Assembly: GCA_021234155.1 (NCBI GenBank)
Contig: JAJEKV010000402.1
Coordinates: 126,001 to 190,000 of the forward strand
Source: Isoetes taiwanensis
Lineage: Eukaryota; Streptophyta; Lycopodiopsida; Isoetales; Isoetaceae
Direction of reading: 5' to 3'
DNA: 64,000 bases
Notes under the pieces: model-generated
Told to the model about the DNA's origin: nothing
Seen by the model: the letters and a program-made list of their open reading frames with translations, nothing else
The model's database searches: none
Position numbers and translations under genes: made by a program
In this document: positions 24,561 through 38,130 of the stretch, piece after piece
Position numbering within the stretch: position 1 is the first letter of the stretch
Layout of the letters: the number at the start of each line of letters is the position of its first letter

Positions 24561-27500
24561 ATTGGCTCCAATGGCATTGAAACAATGGCAAATTACCAGT
24601 TATTAGAAAGCTCTCGACGAGAAGTATCCAATGGCCTTTGATCCGACTCAACCGTTGTGGGATATGGTTGTTTGAAGAAAACGCAAGAAAAAGAAATTTC
24701 TACAATGCTATAGTGCCACCTCACCCTTTCCACATTAATTATAGTGCCACTTCTTGGCACCTTCCTTAACCTACTCAAAAAGTTCGCACACATGTCACGG
24801 GCTTTTGAACATAATGTTGGATAACAAAATGTTGAGGTGTCAATTTTTAGAAAGAATTCATTAGTAATAAATACGTCTTGGGACATGTGTCAAAAAAAAG
24901 CGTTAAAAGTGTCTTTTATGTTTCCAGTTTATGAATACAATTTTCAACATGTGCGCCTATGGATAATGCCATATCTTCTCAAAGTATATGTTGGAACAAT
25001 TTAGTATTTTTTCTAGCACAATGGCACATCATCAAAAAAAAATAGGCCATGATTTAGATGGTAAGATAGGAGCCATGACTCAATGATTTAGATGGGAACT
25101 TTAAAATCTATTGCTCTTAGGTCATAGGTTCAAGATTGGCCATATGTAATCTAACGTATATGAAATTGGTCTCTTAGGGGATGCATCTAAGCTATAGGGG
25201 ACATGTTATATGCGTGCACAAGATTAGAAAAAACCTCTTTGTATACACTTTTTCTTGTAGAAAATCCCCACATAAGTTCTCATGTTATCAAAATTTTTAC
25301 ATCCATGTCATATTTATGCAAGCATTTTTGTTAGTGGCAAATATACCCATCCAATATGGGTACTTATTCCAAATGTACTAGAAAATATATCTAACAGTGT
25401 AGAAACCCAAATTCAATAATCCCTTTTTGCATCAACATATCAAAAAAGCCCTCCCATGCATGTACTGTTTACTCTCCTCCTACCAGCTTACCCCCTCACG
25501 ACTTTGTATGGTATGAAGTGCACAAAAACCATACTTGTGTATGACATATATGTATGTTTCCATCAAACTAAAGGTCACTCAATAGTGTTGTATGGTGATT
25601 ATAGCATGAAATCCCTTGGTTGCTCTAGCATTAAGTTGTCTCGGGGACCTGTTTGGATTGATCAATTTGCATGGGTCCCTCAATTCCTTCTCTATATTAA
25701 GGACTAACTCTTCATATTACTTGTAAGATTTTAAATATTAACATTTGAATTGGAAGATTAACTTGAAGCTATACTACTACATTCACTAGCAAAATTAAAT
25801 TCTTCACGAGTTTATCACAATCGCACCTTGAAATGCACTCAGTTTGATGGTTTCAATGATATGACAAGGTCTCATGACACTTGACATGGTATACAAATTC
25901 GAATATAGCGTTGTTTTTTCCCAAATATAAATACTACTTATCTTTCAAGTTTCATGCGATTTCTAAAAAAATTGAGGTAGCTATGAGCAAATCAAAATTT
26001 CAGTTTTTGAGAGATGCAGTCAAGTCCCTAAGTATTTCTTGAAAAATCAGACATCTAGAAACCATTTTATATCCATAATAGTCGAAAGAAAATAAAAATG
26101 GCAAGGTACTATTATTTCTTTTATGGAATTGTCTTTGTAAATGCATTTGATTTCTTCAAAAGGTAGAGTGACTACGAATTTTCATAATTTTAACCCTTCA
26201 AGGACCCACTAAACTTCAAACTTTTAGAAATTATTTCTCGAAACTTCAACCATAGTTTTTTCTAGGGCTTCTTGTGATAGATTTCCCATCTCAGTTTTTA
26301 CAAGATGGAAGAATTGGAATTTCCTAGAGAAAATCATATTTGCAAAATAATGTGCGAACCGTTAAATACTTCTAGAATAAACTATACTCCTTTGCATTTG
26401 ACTCTACACTGAACTTAGTAATAGAAGCTTCCTAAATTTTGCATAATTTTTTCTTATATGTACACTTATAGGTGTAGACAAATTCTTCATCTTGGAGCTA
26501 TAATTAAATTTAAACAAAAAAGTATATGAATGGATTCATTCGGATTCATCAAGGGACAACTCTTTGCATTTGACTCTACATTGTGCTTGGTAATAGAAAC
26601 CTCCTATATTTTGCATTATTCATTGTATATACACTCATAAAAAAAAAAAACTATTCTATTCTATTCTATTCATAAGGGACAATATAATTTGTAGATGTGG
26701 ACAAAGTTTTTATCTTGGAGCTATAATTGAATTTAAAAAAAAAAAAGTGACTCATCTAGAGACAACTCTAGTGCCAGATTGGCTTTCTGTGGACATTAAT
26801 GTATATACAAGAATATATATACTTCTGACTTCCTTGTGCTTATAAAAGTAGGTCAATAAAGAAGAATAGCATATCTGCAAATTTTAGCAATTTGGGGATG
26901 CATTACACGAGATGTTATTGTTTAACTCATGAACATGGTCTGTATTTTTATCAATGTTCTATGTGTTTGTATTGTCCTTTATTGTCTATATGTGTTTATA
27001 AAAGACCCAAATATTCAGTTAAGATGAAGGTTCTCATGCACAATCATGATATCATAAGAAATACAGTCAATCTATTCCAAAATATCTTTAAAACACAATT
27101 GTTGTAGTGCACCATCTATGGAGGTTTTGCTTTTTTTATTGTTTACGTGTTGTGACTTGGGATTGTAGGTTTTATTAAAAGAAACCATTGTTTGTTTCAT
27201 GTTTTTATGCTTCTTCCCTGTTCATATAGTTCTTTGTTTCTTTGTCCATGGATGATAAAATTCATATACTTCTCTGCTTCTTAATCCAGATGATAAAATT
27301 CAATTTAATTTAATTTTGATATATTCAACATATCATTTTCAGCATATCGTTTTTGCTCCTGCGATGTCTCTCAGGCTCCCTTTTCATGGAGGCCGAAGTT
27401 TATGTCAACAGAGGCCAAGTTGTGTATGTTAACAGAGGCTAATGTAAAGATTTGATACTAAATTTCAATGGATAAATGCATTCTTGAAATGTGAGATGCA

Positions 27501-28280
27501 TGAGGTGCGGTGGCATGCCTTTGAGTTTTTTGTTTTTACTTCTTTCTTTGTGGTTAAATGAGTTATGTCTATAGATGAGCTTTGCTTTACAAGTAGGCAA
27601 CTTTATTCCCTCTAGTTGTTGCTTAAATTCAGGATTATTTTCCTAAAAGTCATCCTTGCTCCATGTAAAATATTTGATAATGGTGATGCTGCAATCTGTC
27701 TCTAATGCATCCATTTCATGCTGCATGCTAATTCAAATTCCCCTCTTTAATCTGCCTTAGCTTATCAATTTTAGTTGGTTGGCTTGGTTGGAGCGAGCAG
27801 GTAAGGTGAGATTTCTTTATCTATTTTTTTTATTGTTTATGACTTTTCAATCTTCTGATTACTTTACTGAAAACTAATAAAGTGTTTGCAGATCCAAGGT
27901 GCTTCATTTTGGAGTGCAACATTTCATTGAAGCTAGCTTTCGGGCTGTTACGTTTTGATTTCTTTTCTACAATGTGGATTTGGCTCTTGAGTTCATGATT
28001 GCTTCGTAATTTATCATTTATGGTTCATATGCTACTATTTAAACTTCTGTGGAAAATCATTTCGAAAGCCTGAGCCTTTTCAAATTTAATGACTATGTAT
28101 TTCTGAATGCTAAGAGCATATGTTTGTCTTGCATTTTCAAAAACTTTTTTATGTGTATTGCAGGTCTAATATGTGGAGTTCTGATGTTTGGATTGGTGTA
28201 TACATTTAATATTCCCAAAATTATTTCGCCTCAGTTTACTAGAATGCTATTACTTTACCCCTTTTCCTTTGGTGTATGAA
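24561..28280. other. AT-rich gene-free stretch with an internal duplication
   Basis: No supported gene. At 26390-26530 and 26562-26748 a unit starting TTTGCATTTGACTCTACA and ending in CTTGGAGCTATAATTRAATT is present twice. The second copy has an extra A-run plus (CTATT)n block at about 26640-26675 between CATAA repeats. Other sequence is low complexity. Confidence 0.6.
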
Positions 28281-29640
28281 TAGAAAACCAGAATCCCATC
28301 GATCCGAGCCATCGGATCGCCATTCTGGGAAGGGACGAGCGCCTATATTAGGCCTTTTCCGTTTTGGCTCGGTTATCGGCGTCTTCTCACAGCAGCTCTT
28401 CTTCTCCTCTCGTGGCTTCCCTCCCTTCCCGCCCTGCTGACGGTGGCGCATGAGTCTTTTTCATTTGTATTTTTTGTTGTTCATGCCTCTTTGTTGTTCT
28501 CCACCTGTGAGTGTTGCTATTCTTATGTTTTACGTTCCATCGCCCTCTGGCTGTGTTGTTCTCCACTTGCGGTGATCTCTTTATTTCCACCTCGAGGGTG
28601 ATGCATATTTTACATAATGGTTCTCCACCCCTGGGTGATGCTTTATCTTTGTTTATTTCCACCTCGAGGGTGATGCATATTTTACATAATGGTTCTCCAC
28701 CTCTTTGGGTGATGCTATCTTTTACGTTATGTTCTTTTTTTTTTGCCTTCTTGGGCAGCTTGTGTTGTTTGTTTTCTCGACCATTTCACGGGTGTTCTTT
28801 TTGGGAGTTTTGTTGGTATTGCTTGCAGGATTCCTTGGTTTTCCGCCGTCTGCTGGGGGTCTGCTCTATTTCGTTCGCCATCACCCTCTCCCGGTTCTCT
28901 ATGGACACATTCGAGCTTTTTCGCTGGATTTCCGGGTCGTGCTCTATTTTTGCGTTCACCATCAACTCATTTCTCTCGTTCTCGAGGGCAACACATTCAA
29001 GGTTGTTGGCGACCATTTCTCATTAGGGTTTTCCTCGAAAACCCAAAGGCCGGGTTTTTATCGATGAAGTTAATCGCCATTACCCTTTATTTTGCACGGC
29101 ACCTTTCTTTTAGGGGGTAGTCCGATGTTGTTCCTATGGTCGGCTATCCCTCTTTCTCTTCCTAGTTTTCCACACATTGTATCTTCTTTGCTGTGATTTC
29201 TCTAATGTCCTTCCTTTTTTCAGGTCATTGCGCTGATGCCATCCAGCCGGGGCGCTTCCTTAGATTCGTCGTCGTGGCGGCGTGCTTTTCTTTTCATTGT
29301 TTTTTCTCTAATGTCCTTTCCTTTTTCAGGTCATTGAGCTGATATCGTCTATGCTTGGTGCGCTTTCGGCTCTTCTTCTTGACCGTTTTCTCCCCACGAG
29401 CTCGCTGTGGCTTTTTGGTTCTCGTCGTCAACATGTAGCTTCCGTCTCGCTTGAACCAGACTCTTCGGATCCTGGTTTCCTTTCTCCCCCTGGCCGCTTG
29501 CCTTCCTTCGCATGCCCCGTCACTATCCTTCAGCGCCTATTTTCTACCGGTTCCTCTCATCTCATCGATACTCCGTCTGGCGGCCCTCTTTTTTGTTCCT
29601 CTCCTTTCTCTCTGCGACTCGGCTTATAGTTGAGGAAGTC
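28281..29640. other. Pyrimidine-rich, GC-richer block with internal duplications
   Basis: The base composition differs from both flanks. It begins with a hairpin (28287-28328: CCAGAAT.. ATTCTGG outside, CGATCCGA and TCGGATCG inside). It has a 72-bp tandem duplication (28581-28652 and 28653-28720, starting TTATTTCCACCTCGAGGGTG). It also has a repeated TCTAATGTCCTT..TTTTCAGGTCATTG at about 29201 and 29309. Long frames here overlap on several strands and none resembles a known protein. It may be a promoter, a leader or a transposon. Confidence 0.45.
29008..29078. repeat. Foldback hairpin, copy 1 (core CCTCGAAAACCC)
   Basis: The core TTTTCCTCGAAAACCC plus GGGTTTTTATCG matches the reverse complement of the hairpins at 46870-46936 and 51171-51245. 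Outer arms GGCGA and TCGCC pair. Confidence 0.5.
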
Positions 29641-30159
29641 CTTTGGTAGTCGGCCGGTTTTGTGTCTCTCGCGAGTCCCTTCCCAGAATTATAGACATTA
29701 GTCTAATAGTTGTCTCTCTGTATGCACTTTGATATTTTATAAAAGTTTGACATTTTAGGTTGCCCATTGTATTCATTCTATTCAGGAAACAAATCAATTG
29801 GAGGACTTGAATTTGTAGCATATTTATTTATTACAAATAAATCCTGTAACCATCCTTTAGCAGCAGAGGCTTTTCAACATCCTATCCATATGAGTCCATC
29901 TCTTCCTAAGGTCAATGTTGATGCACATAAAAATGTGAAAAAAATATTCTTATATTTCTTGCTAATGTTTAGTAACAAGCAGCTGCCACTCCACACCTTT
30001 AACAATAAGAAAGATTGGCTCCCAACAGTTGGAATTGACACTAAATTAAAAATTTCTTCTCTGATACCACAAGTATATCTGTTTCGTTATGTGCTCAGAT
30101 ATAAAGGGTTTTCCATCGTGGGTTCATTCTTTGCGCTCATACAGTTGTAAAGCTAAAGA

Positions 30160-30200
30160 ACAATAGGAACGTGTGCCCGGCGATGCCAGGCATTACTAGC
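30160..30200 (-). mobile_element. Helitron-like 3' end (degenerate)
   Basis: On minus: GCCTGGCATCGCCGGGC hairpin, then ACACGTTCCTAT. The related copy at 31685-31725 has CTAA at that position. The element would extend to higher coordinates. Its 5' end is not found. Confidence 0.4.
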
Positions 30201-31684
30201 GGACATGTGGAATGGGTGTTTGTGTGGAGTTTGTAGGTGAATAAAGAGTTTGTAGGAGCCTTTATATTTTTAAGGGCGTCAACACTATAGATGAGATTCT
30301 TGGTGGATACATGATAAAGTTTTTATAGCGAGGAGAAGAAGGTACCGATTTGGGAAGCTTATCTTCAGACTACACATGTAATTGGGCTCAGTTGGATCAA
30401 TCTGTCCACTGGGATTAGTCTTGTTTTTGCATTTTATTTTGTTACAATTTGTTATTGATAAGTATAGTTTGTAGATCCTTGGGGTTGTATATTCATAAAT
30501 GGAATGAGATGTCAAATAAAATCCATAGATATAATGGGATAATAGACGCAATAGGTCATGATGGAATGAATAGGGTGCATGGTGGAGTTCATAGAGTCCA
30601 GGGTATGAAAGGACTATCTATCTATTAGTTGGTGCCTAAGGTGATTTAGAATTTTGTGGAAGATGACAAATCTGATACGTATTCAATTGGAGTGCAGTGA
30701 AAAAATTCGATATCTTATAGCAGTAGTGTGTGGAATTGCAACAAATACATTGTGTCCTTAAAGCTCCTATGCATGTGAGAGTTCAGAATATGGTAAATTT
30801 ATAGCCCCTAAAGCCTAAACCAAATTCTTTGAAATTATCTCCATCCAAAAAGATAAAACTATAGTCATGATATTTAACTACACAAATCTTAAATCCATAG
30901 TCATGATATTCTTGATGCACACTCAGGGTAAAAGGGCAATGGTTTCTAGCGTGTGCTGACACATTAGACATGTAGATTGCTTTGATAAGTGTAAAAGAAA
31001 AAAAAAAAAATAAGTGCTTCTCATCCATTTATATATGTCAACCGATAGATTTAATGGTTTTGCAGTGCACTGTAGTAAAATACACTGTTTCGAAGAGGTG
31101 AAAAGCGTAAAATGGCCTCAAATCCATGGCATGCAATAATAGTTAAAAAATATTGCATTGTTATAAACACTAAAACATGTCTAGGAATGCATGCATTGAC
31201 ACGACTGGGACTTCCATGATCCAACCACTTAATTTCACAACATCGTGTGCCCAGCGTCGCCGCACACAAGTTTCTTGTGCATAAATAGGGGCATGCATTC
31301 ATATCAGAGCAAATTATCAAAGACAGTATGAAGACCTAATCATCTACGGAAATAAAAAATCTAGACTATTATCAAACGAAAATATGTTTTGTAATATTCT
31401 TTTGGTTTTTGTTGTTATTCCCTTAAAAACTTATTATAGTCCCTTAAAAACTTCTTATAGTTTCGTGTGTGCATAAGTAGGGATGTTGCTATTGTGTACA
31501 TAAAAGTTCTATCAATTCTGTGATTTAATAGGGCCAAGAAAATTGTGATGATATTGTTAATATTTTCCAAAAAAATATTGCGGGACCACATCAATGAACG
31601 CCATCGTTGCCATCCATTTTTTGAAATAGAGTTTGACCCCAATATTTTGGAACACTATTTAGATAGTTGTTTTTCTTTTCAAAA

Positions 31685-31725
31685 TATTAGGAACATGTGC
31701 CTGGCAATGCCGGGCTTTAGCTGAG
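31685..31725 (-). mobile_element. Helitron-like 3' end with CTAA|T terminus
   Basis: On minus: GCCCGGCATTGCCAGGC hairpin, 8 bases, then CTAAT. A hairpin followed by CTRR and a T is the signature of Helitron 3' ends. Sequence beyond the hairpin is shared with the copy at 30160 (CCCATTCC, GTCC). Confidence 0.5.
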
Positions 31726-31960
31726 GACGTATGGAATGGGTAGGCAAAATGGATTTTGTACGTGGAAGAAGATGTTATATACATCTCTTGTCTATAGATA
31801 AATTAGAGTGGAAAGATGTGATGGGTATTTTCTCCAATTGTTATTGAAGTGGGAGTGAGAATAAGTAGAGAACAGACCTTGTGTTTAAGTAGGGATTAGA
31901 AATGAATTGATTTGATTTTGATCTAAGCGGCATATCTAGAAAACACATACAAAACATGCA

Positions 31961-32026
31961 CTAAGCCAATGAACCACCACAAATTCATATGCGCTAAGCC
32001 AATGAACCACCACAAATTCATATGTT
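31961..32026. repeat. 33-bp tandem duplication
   Basis: CTAAGCCAATGAACCACCAC followed by AAATTCATATG, two adjacent copies with one difference. Confidence 0.9.
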
Positions 32027-32289
32027 ATGATGAAAACATGGATAAAAAATGTCAAACCTTAGTGCCCACATCTGTTACTTGCATATGCTAAGAAGATGGT
32101 GGATAATAGCGGATTATTATTGCTTAAGCCATCAAGTAATATTAGTATCATATCCATTTTATCACAAACTCTTGTCTTGTGCTTGCCTCATATCGCAAAT
32201 GCTATCGTCAAAAACCGCTCTGAGGTTTGAGCTTCCTCTAGCTTCAAATATCTCTATGGCCATAATTCTTTGCATATGTGATTGCTAAT

Positions 32290-33730
32290 ATGCGTGGAAT
32301 GATTGAGTTGTAGCGAAGTCTAAAATGTGGACCAATGTGAATGAGAACGACTAATACATATGCCATCTAAAGCTCAGATCATATCAAATGTAGATATAAA
32401 GTCCAAATTGATTATCTAAAAGAATTAAGTGTATAAACCCTTTATTTGTCTCTTAGCGCTATGAGAAAAGCAAATCACAATTTGTGGAGTTAGGCAATTA
32501 CTTCCTTCTCCTTTCACTTTTATTTGCCTCGTAGATTTAAGAGTTTATGCTGAACAACAAGTGACAATGTGTGAGCATCCAAACATATTCTACAGAAAAT
32601 TCATTATGCCAAGTTTCAACACATTGATTCAACTTTTTTATCTCAACTTGTAAACTGGACATGATAAAAAGGAAATGTCATTATATTATCAATATTGTGG
32701 TCAAGAACTGGAATCCATCTTCTCATTTAGCAACAACCTCTGCTTTTGCACCAGCAGCTCTGCTTCATGCTCCTAAGAAAGCTTCCTAGCCAGCAGAACT
32801 ACATCCTAGAGCACATCAGATCAAGTAGACCTGGCTAGAAGGAGACAAAGAATAAAATACTTATTTCTTAAACAGAGCCCACGACAAAGTCGTCATAAGG
32901 GAAGTTCACGTGATTCAAATCGTGATTCAAATCAAAGGGCTCATTGATTGTCATGATAATAGTAAAGCTGTAGTTAGTCTCTGTCTATTGAAAATGGATA
33001 CACCTTGATAACTCAGACAAATAAGAAAGGACTTTACTATAATAGTTTTGAAACATTTATTCAAATTAAATAGTAATGCTATTATCTAAACATCCAGCAA
33101 AACAATCTCATACAGCAAAAAAAAACTTACTCTTACCAAAGCGTGTATTGAAGTAACATATGGAAAAACAAAACGATTCATGAGGACATGGGTTAAATTT
33201 TAGGAGGGGAGACTGTAATAATCCTGGCCACTTAATGTTATACTTATTTACGTACTTATGTACATGCTTGGCATACATGCAACATGCAATTCTTATCAAC
33301 AAAGTTTTTTTTCTCTTTGGAAAAGAATTTTTGCAAGAGCTTTTGCAGAGCATGAAAGCAGAAGGAGCAATTTCTAGGCAATTTTTGTGGCCAAACTTTG
33401 GAGCATCATATCTCGGCGAGCGTAGATCCTTGTTAGGTGATTTTTTAGAGGGGACTACGCAGGCTGCTTAACTAAGCATTGGCGGCCTGATCCTACCGAT
33501 CCTTCAAGGTATGAAAAATTAGATGCTATTCATTATGCTTGGGATGCCAATAGCAAGAGACCAAAAACACGTAATGTTTGTCAAGCTGCATTGTTGCGGA
33601 AGAAGTTGACGGCCTAAAACTATTGACGATATAGGAAAGATAGTCTGCCTTTGTCAAGATGATTTCTAAGTCCTTTTAGGAATGTTCCAATAGCTTTATA
33701 AAGTTCCTGCATGAGGATACCATATGAATA
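32290..33730. other. No supported gene
   Basis: AT-rich. A short + peptide-like stretch at about 33480-33617 (RYEKLDAIHYAWDANSKRP) ends in a stop; I cannot assign it to a family. Nothing else is supported. Confidence 0.4.
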
Positions 33731-33734
33731 TGTA

Positions 33735-33880
33735 GCATAATAACAGGGGGTTTTTTTTGTAGTTTTATACGCTTTTTGGCATGGTTTTTCTATGATTTTG
33801 GTGTTGTATTCGTTGGGACGTACTAAATAGTATTTCTAGAGTGCGTCATTTTTGGACCGTTGATTTTGACTAGCTTAAAC
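33735..33880 (+). repeat. Dispersed repeat D, copy 1 (ACTAAATAGTATTTCTAGAG)
   Basis: It starts ATAACAGGGGG, a T-run, then TTTTATACGCTTTT, followed by GTACTAAATAGTATTTCTAG, AGTGC and GACCGTTGATTTT. The same order appears at 48515-48645 and, more diverged, at 52775-52890. In copy 2 it precedes an RNA-dependent RNA polymerase remnant. Probably the end of a transposon. Confidence 0.6.
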
Positions 33881-34799
33881 AATCTAACGGCTGTTGTTAT
33901 CAATGTTGCATTCATATGCATTAAACTCCAAAACTTTTGTCCTCTGGATTCTTGTCTTCTCGATTTCTCTTGCTGGCGAAGTCATTGTTGCTACATATCG
34001 GTATGAGATCATAGCTTTTGTTATGCTCTTCATTCTTTATCTTTTGGTTTCGATTTTGCACAATGATTTCTTTTTTTGGAGGAAGGAAAAATTGTGTACA
34101 TCAAAATGCGGATACCTAACTTTCTGCTTTTTCTTCTTTACTATGTTTTTGTTTTTCGTTTCCTATTCATGTTGCTTGCTTCTTATTGCTTTGTCTTCAC
34201 ATCGAAATGACCAGCTCTCGACCAGCTCTTTGGCGATGCTTCAGCCACTATCTCTACTTCTGCCATGCTTCAGTGAACCCAGCGAACCCTAAGGAAAAAA
34301 AAAACACTTCCGTTGCTTTGCCTCGGGCTCGCTCCTACCATGTGCATCTCTGTTTCCGCCTTGCTTCCTTAAAATCGGCCTATGCTTCATGCTATCCAAA
34401 CCCACAAAAGCCCGAGAAGAAAGATAAGCGATGGCGGCTATTGGATATGGCGATCGAGCATGTTAGGTATCGACCATGGCGGGGATCACATTGCACACAT
34501 CATTTTTAGCATCCCACAATTATTACGTTAACTCGGAACCGTTAGGGCTCTGTATTCTTTGGGAAGTAATATTTTTATCTAGTTCCATAAGCCATGCAAC
34601 TATAAGGTCGAGGGCCATAAGCAATCACCGCGACTTTCGAACAAATGTAGGCCCTTCCATGGTGCGGCTTCAACAGCCCCGATTATTCAATATTGTTCGT
34701 CTTTGGGACCTCGTAATCGCTTTGTACAATACCAAGAAAGATGAGATGATGATATGTTGTTGCAATTTGAATATGTAGAAACACATAAAGTGATTATAT

Positions 34800-37740
34800 T
34801 ACAGTTCTTTGCTACATCTATTACATAATAGGAGATGATAAGTGTGATCTTTAGGCATAGAACCAAAGGCGGAAGAAGCGGATGGATTTAAGCTTTTTGT
34901 TGTAGAGAAAGTGGAAGCGGATACTTAAAATTATTAGGGCATACAAGTAAATATCTCAACAAACAAATTCAAGCATTTTTCAAAGATCAAGTATTTAGAA
35001 ATCACATCCATATCTTGCGGGCGGGTCAAAGGATAGAGGTAATTCATTTGTTTTTGAATGCCACAACTTACGCTCTTCATTCGGTACCCTTAATCGACTT
35101 GATTATATCTGTTTGGAAGATCTCAAGAAGTTCCAACGATTGGAGTGTGGGCAGGGTGAAGTTATGAACATTTACATTAAAGCAAGATACGACAAGACAA
35201 TAGAGAAGCACTACGAAAGGCCTTTGATTCATTTCATCTGTTGATTGACATCATCACTTTCATGCCGGTGGTATTATTGCATATGTATTTTATTCGATTA
35301 TGCCGTGTACATGTTAGTGCTCTGCGATTTTGAGTAAAGAATGAAGAACTCATGAAACACATACGGGTCCATTGCATGTTATCGAGCTGCGGCATATGAT
35401 GGTGATTGTCTTTTTTAAACATGTCGATAATACGCAATTTTGAATAAAGAATGAAGAGCTCATGAAACACATCTGAGTCCATTGCATGTTATACGCTGCG
35501 ACATCACGGTGATTGTCTTTTTAAAAATATGATAACTTGGCAAATAAGTCAGTGACTATTATTTATCGATTGTTATCTTATGCATCATGTTCAACTCATT
35601 CGCGACTTTCTTGCAGTGTATTCAACTCATACCATGATGCAGAATTGTGAAGCAAATGTGTCACTAAAATGTGTCAACTATGTAATGCCGCCTATGATGA
35701 TATGGCAGTCCACCAAAATGAAGGAAATTCTCATTGCTTTTGTGCACGTGTCATCGAATCTCCAAGTGCATTATAAAGATGTAAATGTAGTCAGTCCTCC
35801 ATTTTGGTGAGATGTCCTTTGAAAGTTCTTGTATCCATATTTAGCAAAATGTTACATGATTTGGAATTATGAGGGCATTGTATTATGAAGACATCCTAAA
35901 TGCAGCAATGAAGCTTCAAGCACTCTATTTTTCTTCAATCGACCAGACTGTTATCTTATGCAACATGTTCAACTCATTCCCAGCTTGTTTGAGTTATTTG
36001 CAGCGTATTCAACTCGTACCATGATGTGTATTCTCAAGGCGATCATAGTTTGAAGTTTTGAAGTTTCTCATATGGTGATATACAAACCTGCATGTTTATC
36101 CGCAAAACCTTTTGGGAATGAGTCATTATGAGGTTTTCAATGTTGAAGCCTCATTCAAGGTGAATCTCTTACATGTTCTTTACAATTAAACGTGCGTTCT
36201 AGATTCTATACTTCTTGTCGATTGAAGATTATATCTTCAAACTACAACACGATGGTTCCAAAGCTCAATTGTTGTTGCTTCACGTATTAATTTATCTTTT
36301 TTTATCATCCCGTGTGTTGTTATTATGCTAGATATTAATGTTGTTGTTTGTTTTGGCCCAGAAGTTTAAAAAAAATTTTAACGTATAACACAAACCATTA
36401 CATTGCTTTTAAAATTAAATTCCCCCTTAAACCCCCTTTTGTTTGGGTGCATATTCACACGGGGGTTGACGTAGGGCAGCGAGAGCCTCTGTAATTATGT
36501 TTTGCACGTACAAAATCAACACCATATAGTATATTGCCTAAAATCTTATAGTATTTTGTAAATCTTGTTATACAGTATAATAAATTCTAGACATCTATAC
36601 ATTAAAAGAACTGAGACATCATCAAAAAATTGTGTAACTTACACTGCTCTTTGTTTATCGAATCTTCAAATTTCATAACATTAAAAATGCTCTGTTAAGA
36701 CATCTGCAAAGATGGAAAATGCCGATGTTACTGTCAGAACAAAAAATTATAAATATAGATCAAAGTGCATAGCATTGTTACGTTCACCAATTTGCGTTAT
36801 TCCTCTTGTAAGACTGACAATTCAACGGGTGTTCTAAGTCATTGTGATACTATAGAACTAAATTGATTCCTATTGCAATGTGATGCTGACAGAATCTAAG
36901 TGCGTAAACAACTAATGTTTTAATTTAGGAGTATGCTTAATCTAGCAGCATGCAAACGCAGTTCACTTCTTAAATGTTGTTCACTTCTTAAATGCTGCTT
37001 CACTAACACTTGAAACTGTTTTTGCTACACGGGTTGTGTCAAAATTGATCCAGCCCTTTTAATAACATTCTAGAATGGTAAGTAGAAAGGCCCTATGTAC
37101 ATGACAAAATAAATTGCGTATGGAGAAGACGTTCAAACCTAAAAATTACTTTGAAGACCCTTTGCCCTTTCACATGCTAACATTGTTTTGCCCTGCCATG
37201 CTATAATATAATCAACTCTGCTAACAAAATGAAGCAAACAAAATTTTGCTAATAAAACTTGCAGTATGATCTTTTACTTTGCATACATGGTGACACATTT
37301 AATTACAATAAAACCAGAGAGCTACTTTGTAGCTGAAATATTTATTTGTGACAAAACAATGTCAAATGCCATACAAAATAATGGTCTATTCCTCCAAAAA
37401 ATGACAATAATATGCACTGGCTTTTAGAGATTACATAGATACAAACATATTTAATCCACACTTATCTTCCCTAAATGCACATGTAAGCAACAGATAATAT
37501 AAGCAAAACTATATCAAGTTCATAGATAAACTGTACCTACCAATATTCCAAGCAAACGCTGATCTAAGAGCTTTCCGTGGCTCTTAGATTAAGGCGCCTC
37601 TACTGGGTGACTTTTTCTAGCATCACCTCTGCCTCTTCTCAAAAGGTAGGTAAAACACATGAGGAAGGAAAAAAGAATAGCTTATTAAGAAAAGGGATTA
37701 AAACTAAAGCAGTTTAATGCTTGCTCCAAAGCAATAAATT
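34800..37740. other. Gene-free stretch with local duplications
   Basis: At 35325-35522 a roughly 120-bp unit (TTTTGAGTAAAGAATGAAGA..) is present twice in tandem. A second pair, GTTATCTTATGCATCATGTT.. near 35573 and 35951, is also duplicated. No coding region is supported on either strand. Confidence 0.6.
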
Positions 37741-37748
37741 CTCTACCT

Positions 37749-38130
37749 TTGCAAGGCCATGTGAAGAACGATTTTAAGGAACTTGAAACACAAAAGTACC
37801 CAAGTACCTGGTCAGAGTTACAAGGCCAGGCTTTTCATCTAGCAGCAGGATGGTTGCTTTGGACTATCTGGAAAAGACGAAGATTGGTAATCTTCAAAGG
37901 TCTGGATGTGGCAGATAATCGTGTTCTCCAAGAAGCTCAAGGTTACATTGTAAAGTCGTATCATTGTTCTTCACTTGCCCCTCACAAGAGGCAATTGATT
38001 TTTGAGGAGTTTTTGGATGTGCACTCTTATGCTTAGGCAGGTTGCTTCACTCGGTGGGTGTCTCTGCATTTATACTTGTATTTGACTCTTTGATTGAATA
38101 AAGTCTGACGTCCTTCAACAAAAAAAACAA
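37749..38130 (+). mobile_element. 3' end of a plant L1-type LINE with poly-A tail
   Basis: The frame at 37749-38036 contains HLAAGWLLWTIWKRRRLVIF, the W..W..R...F pattern found near the C-terminus of plant L1 ORF2. After the TAG come a short 3' untranslated region, AATAAAG and CAACAAAAAAAAC. It is a 5'-truncated insertion. Target duplications were not found. Confidence 0.6.

Noticed and set aside
28511-29120. Several overlapping frames of 120-171 codons
   Set aside because: They exist in multiple frames because the block is pyrimidine-rich and duplicated; none has domain-like content.
33480-33617. Short peptide RYEKLDAIHYAWDANSKRP as a gene
   Set aside because: Ends in a stop after about 45 codons, with no splice sites or recognised family.
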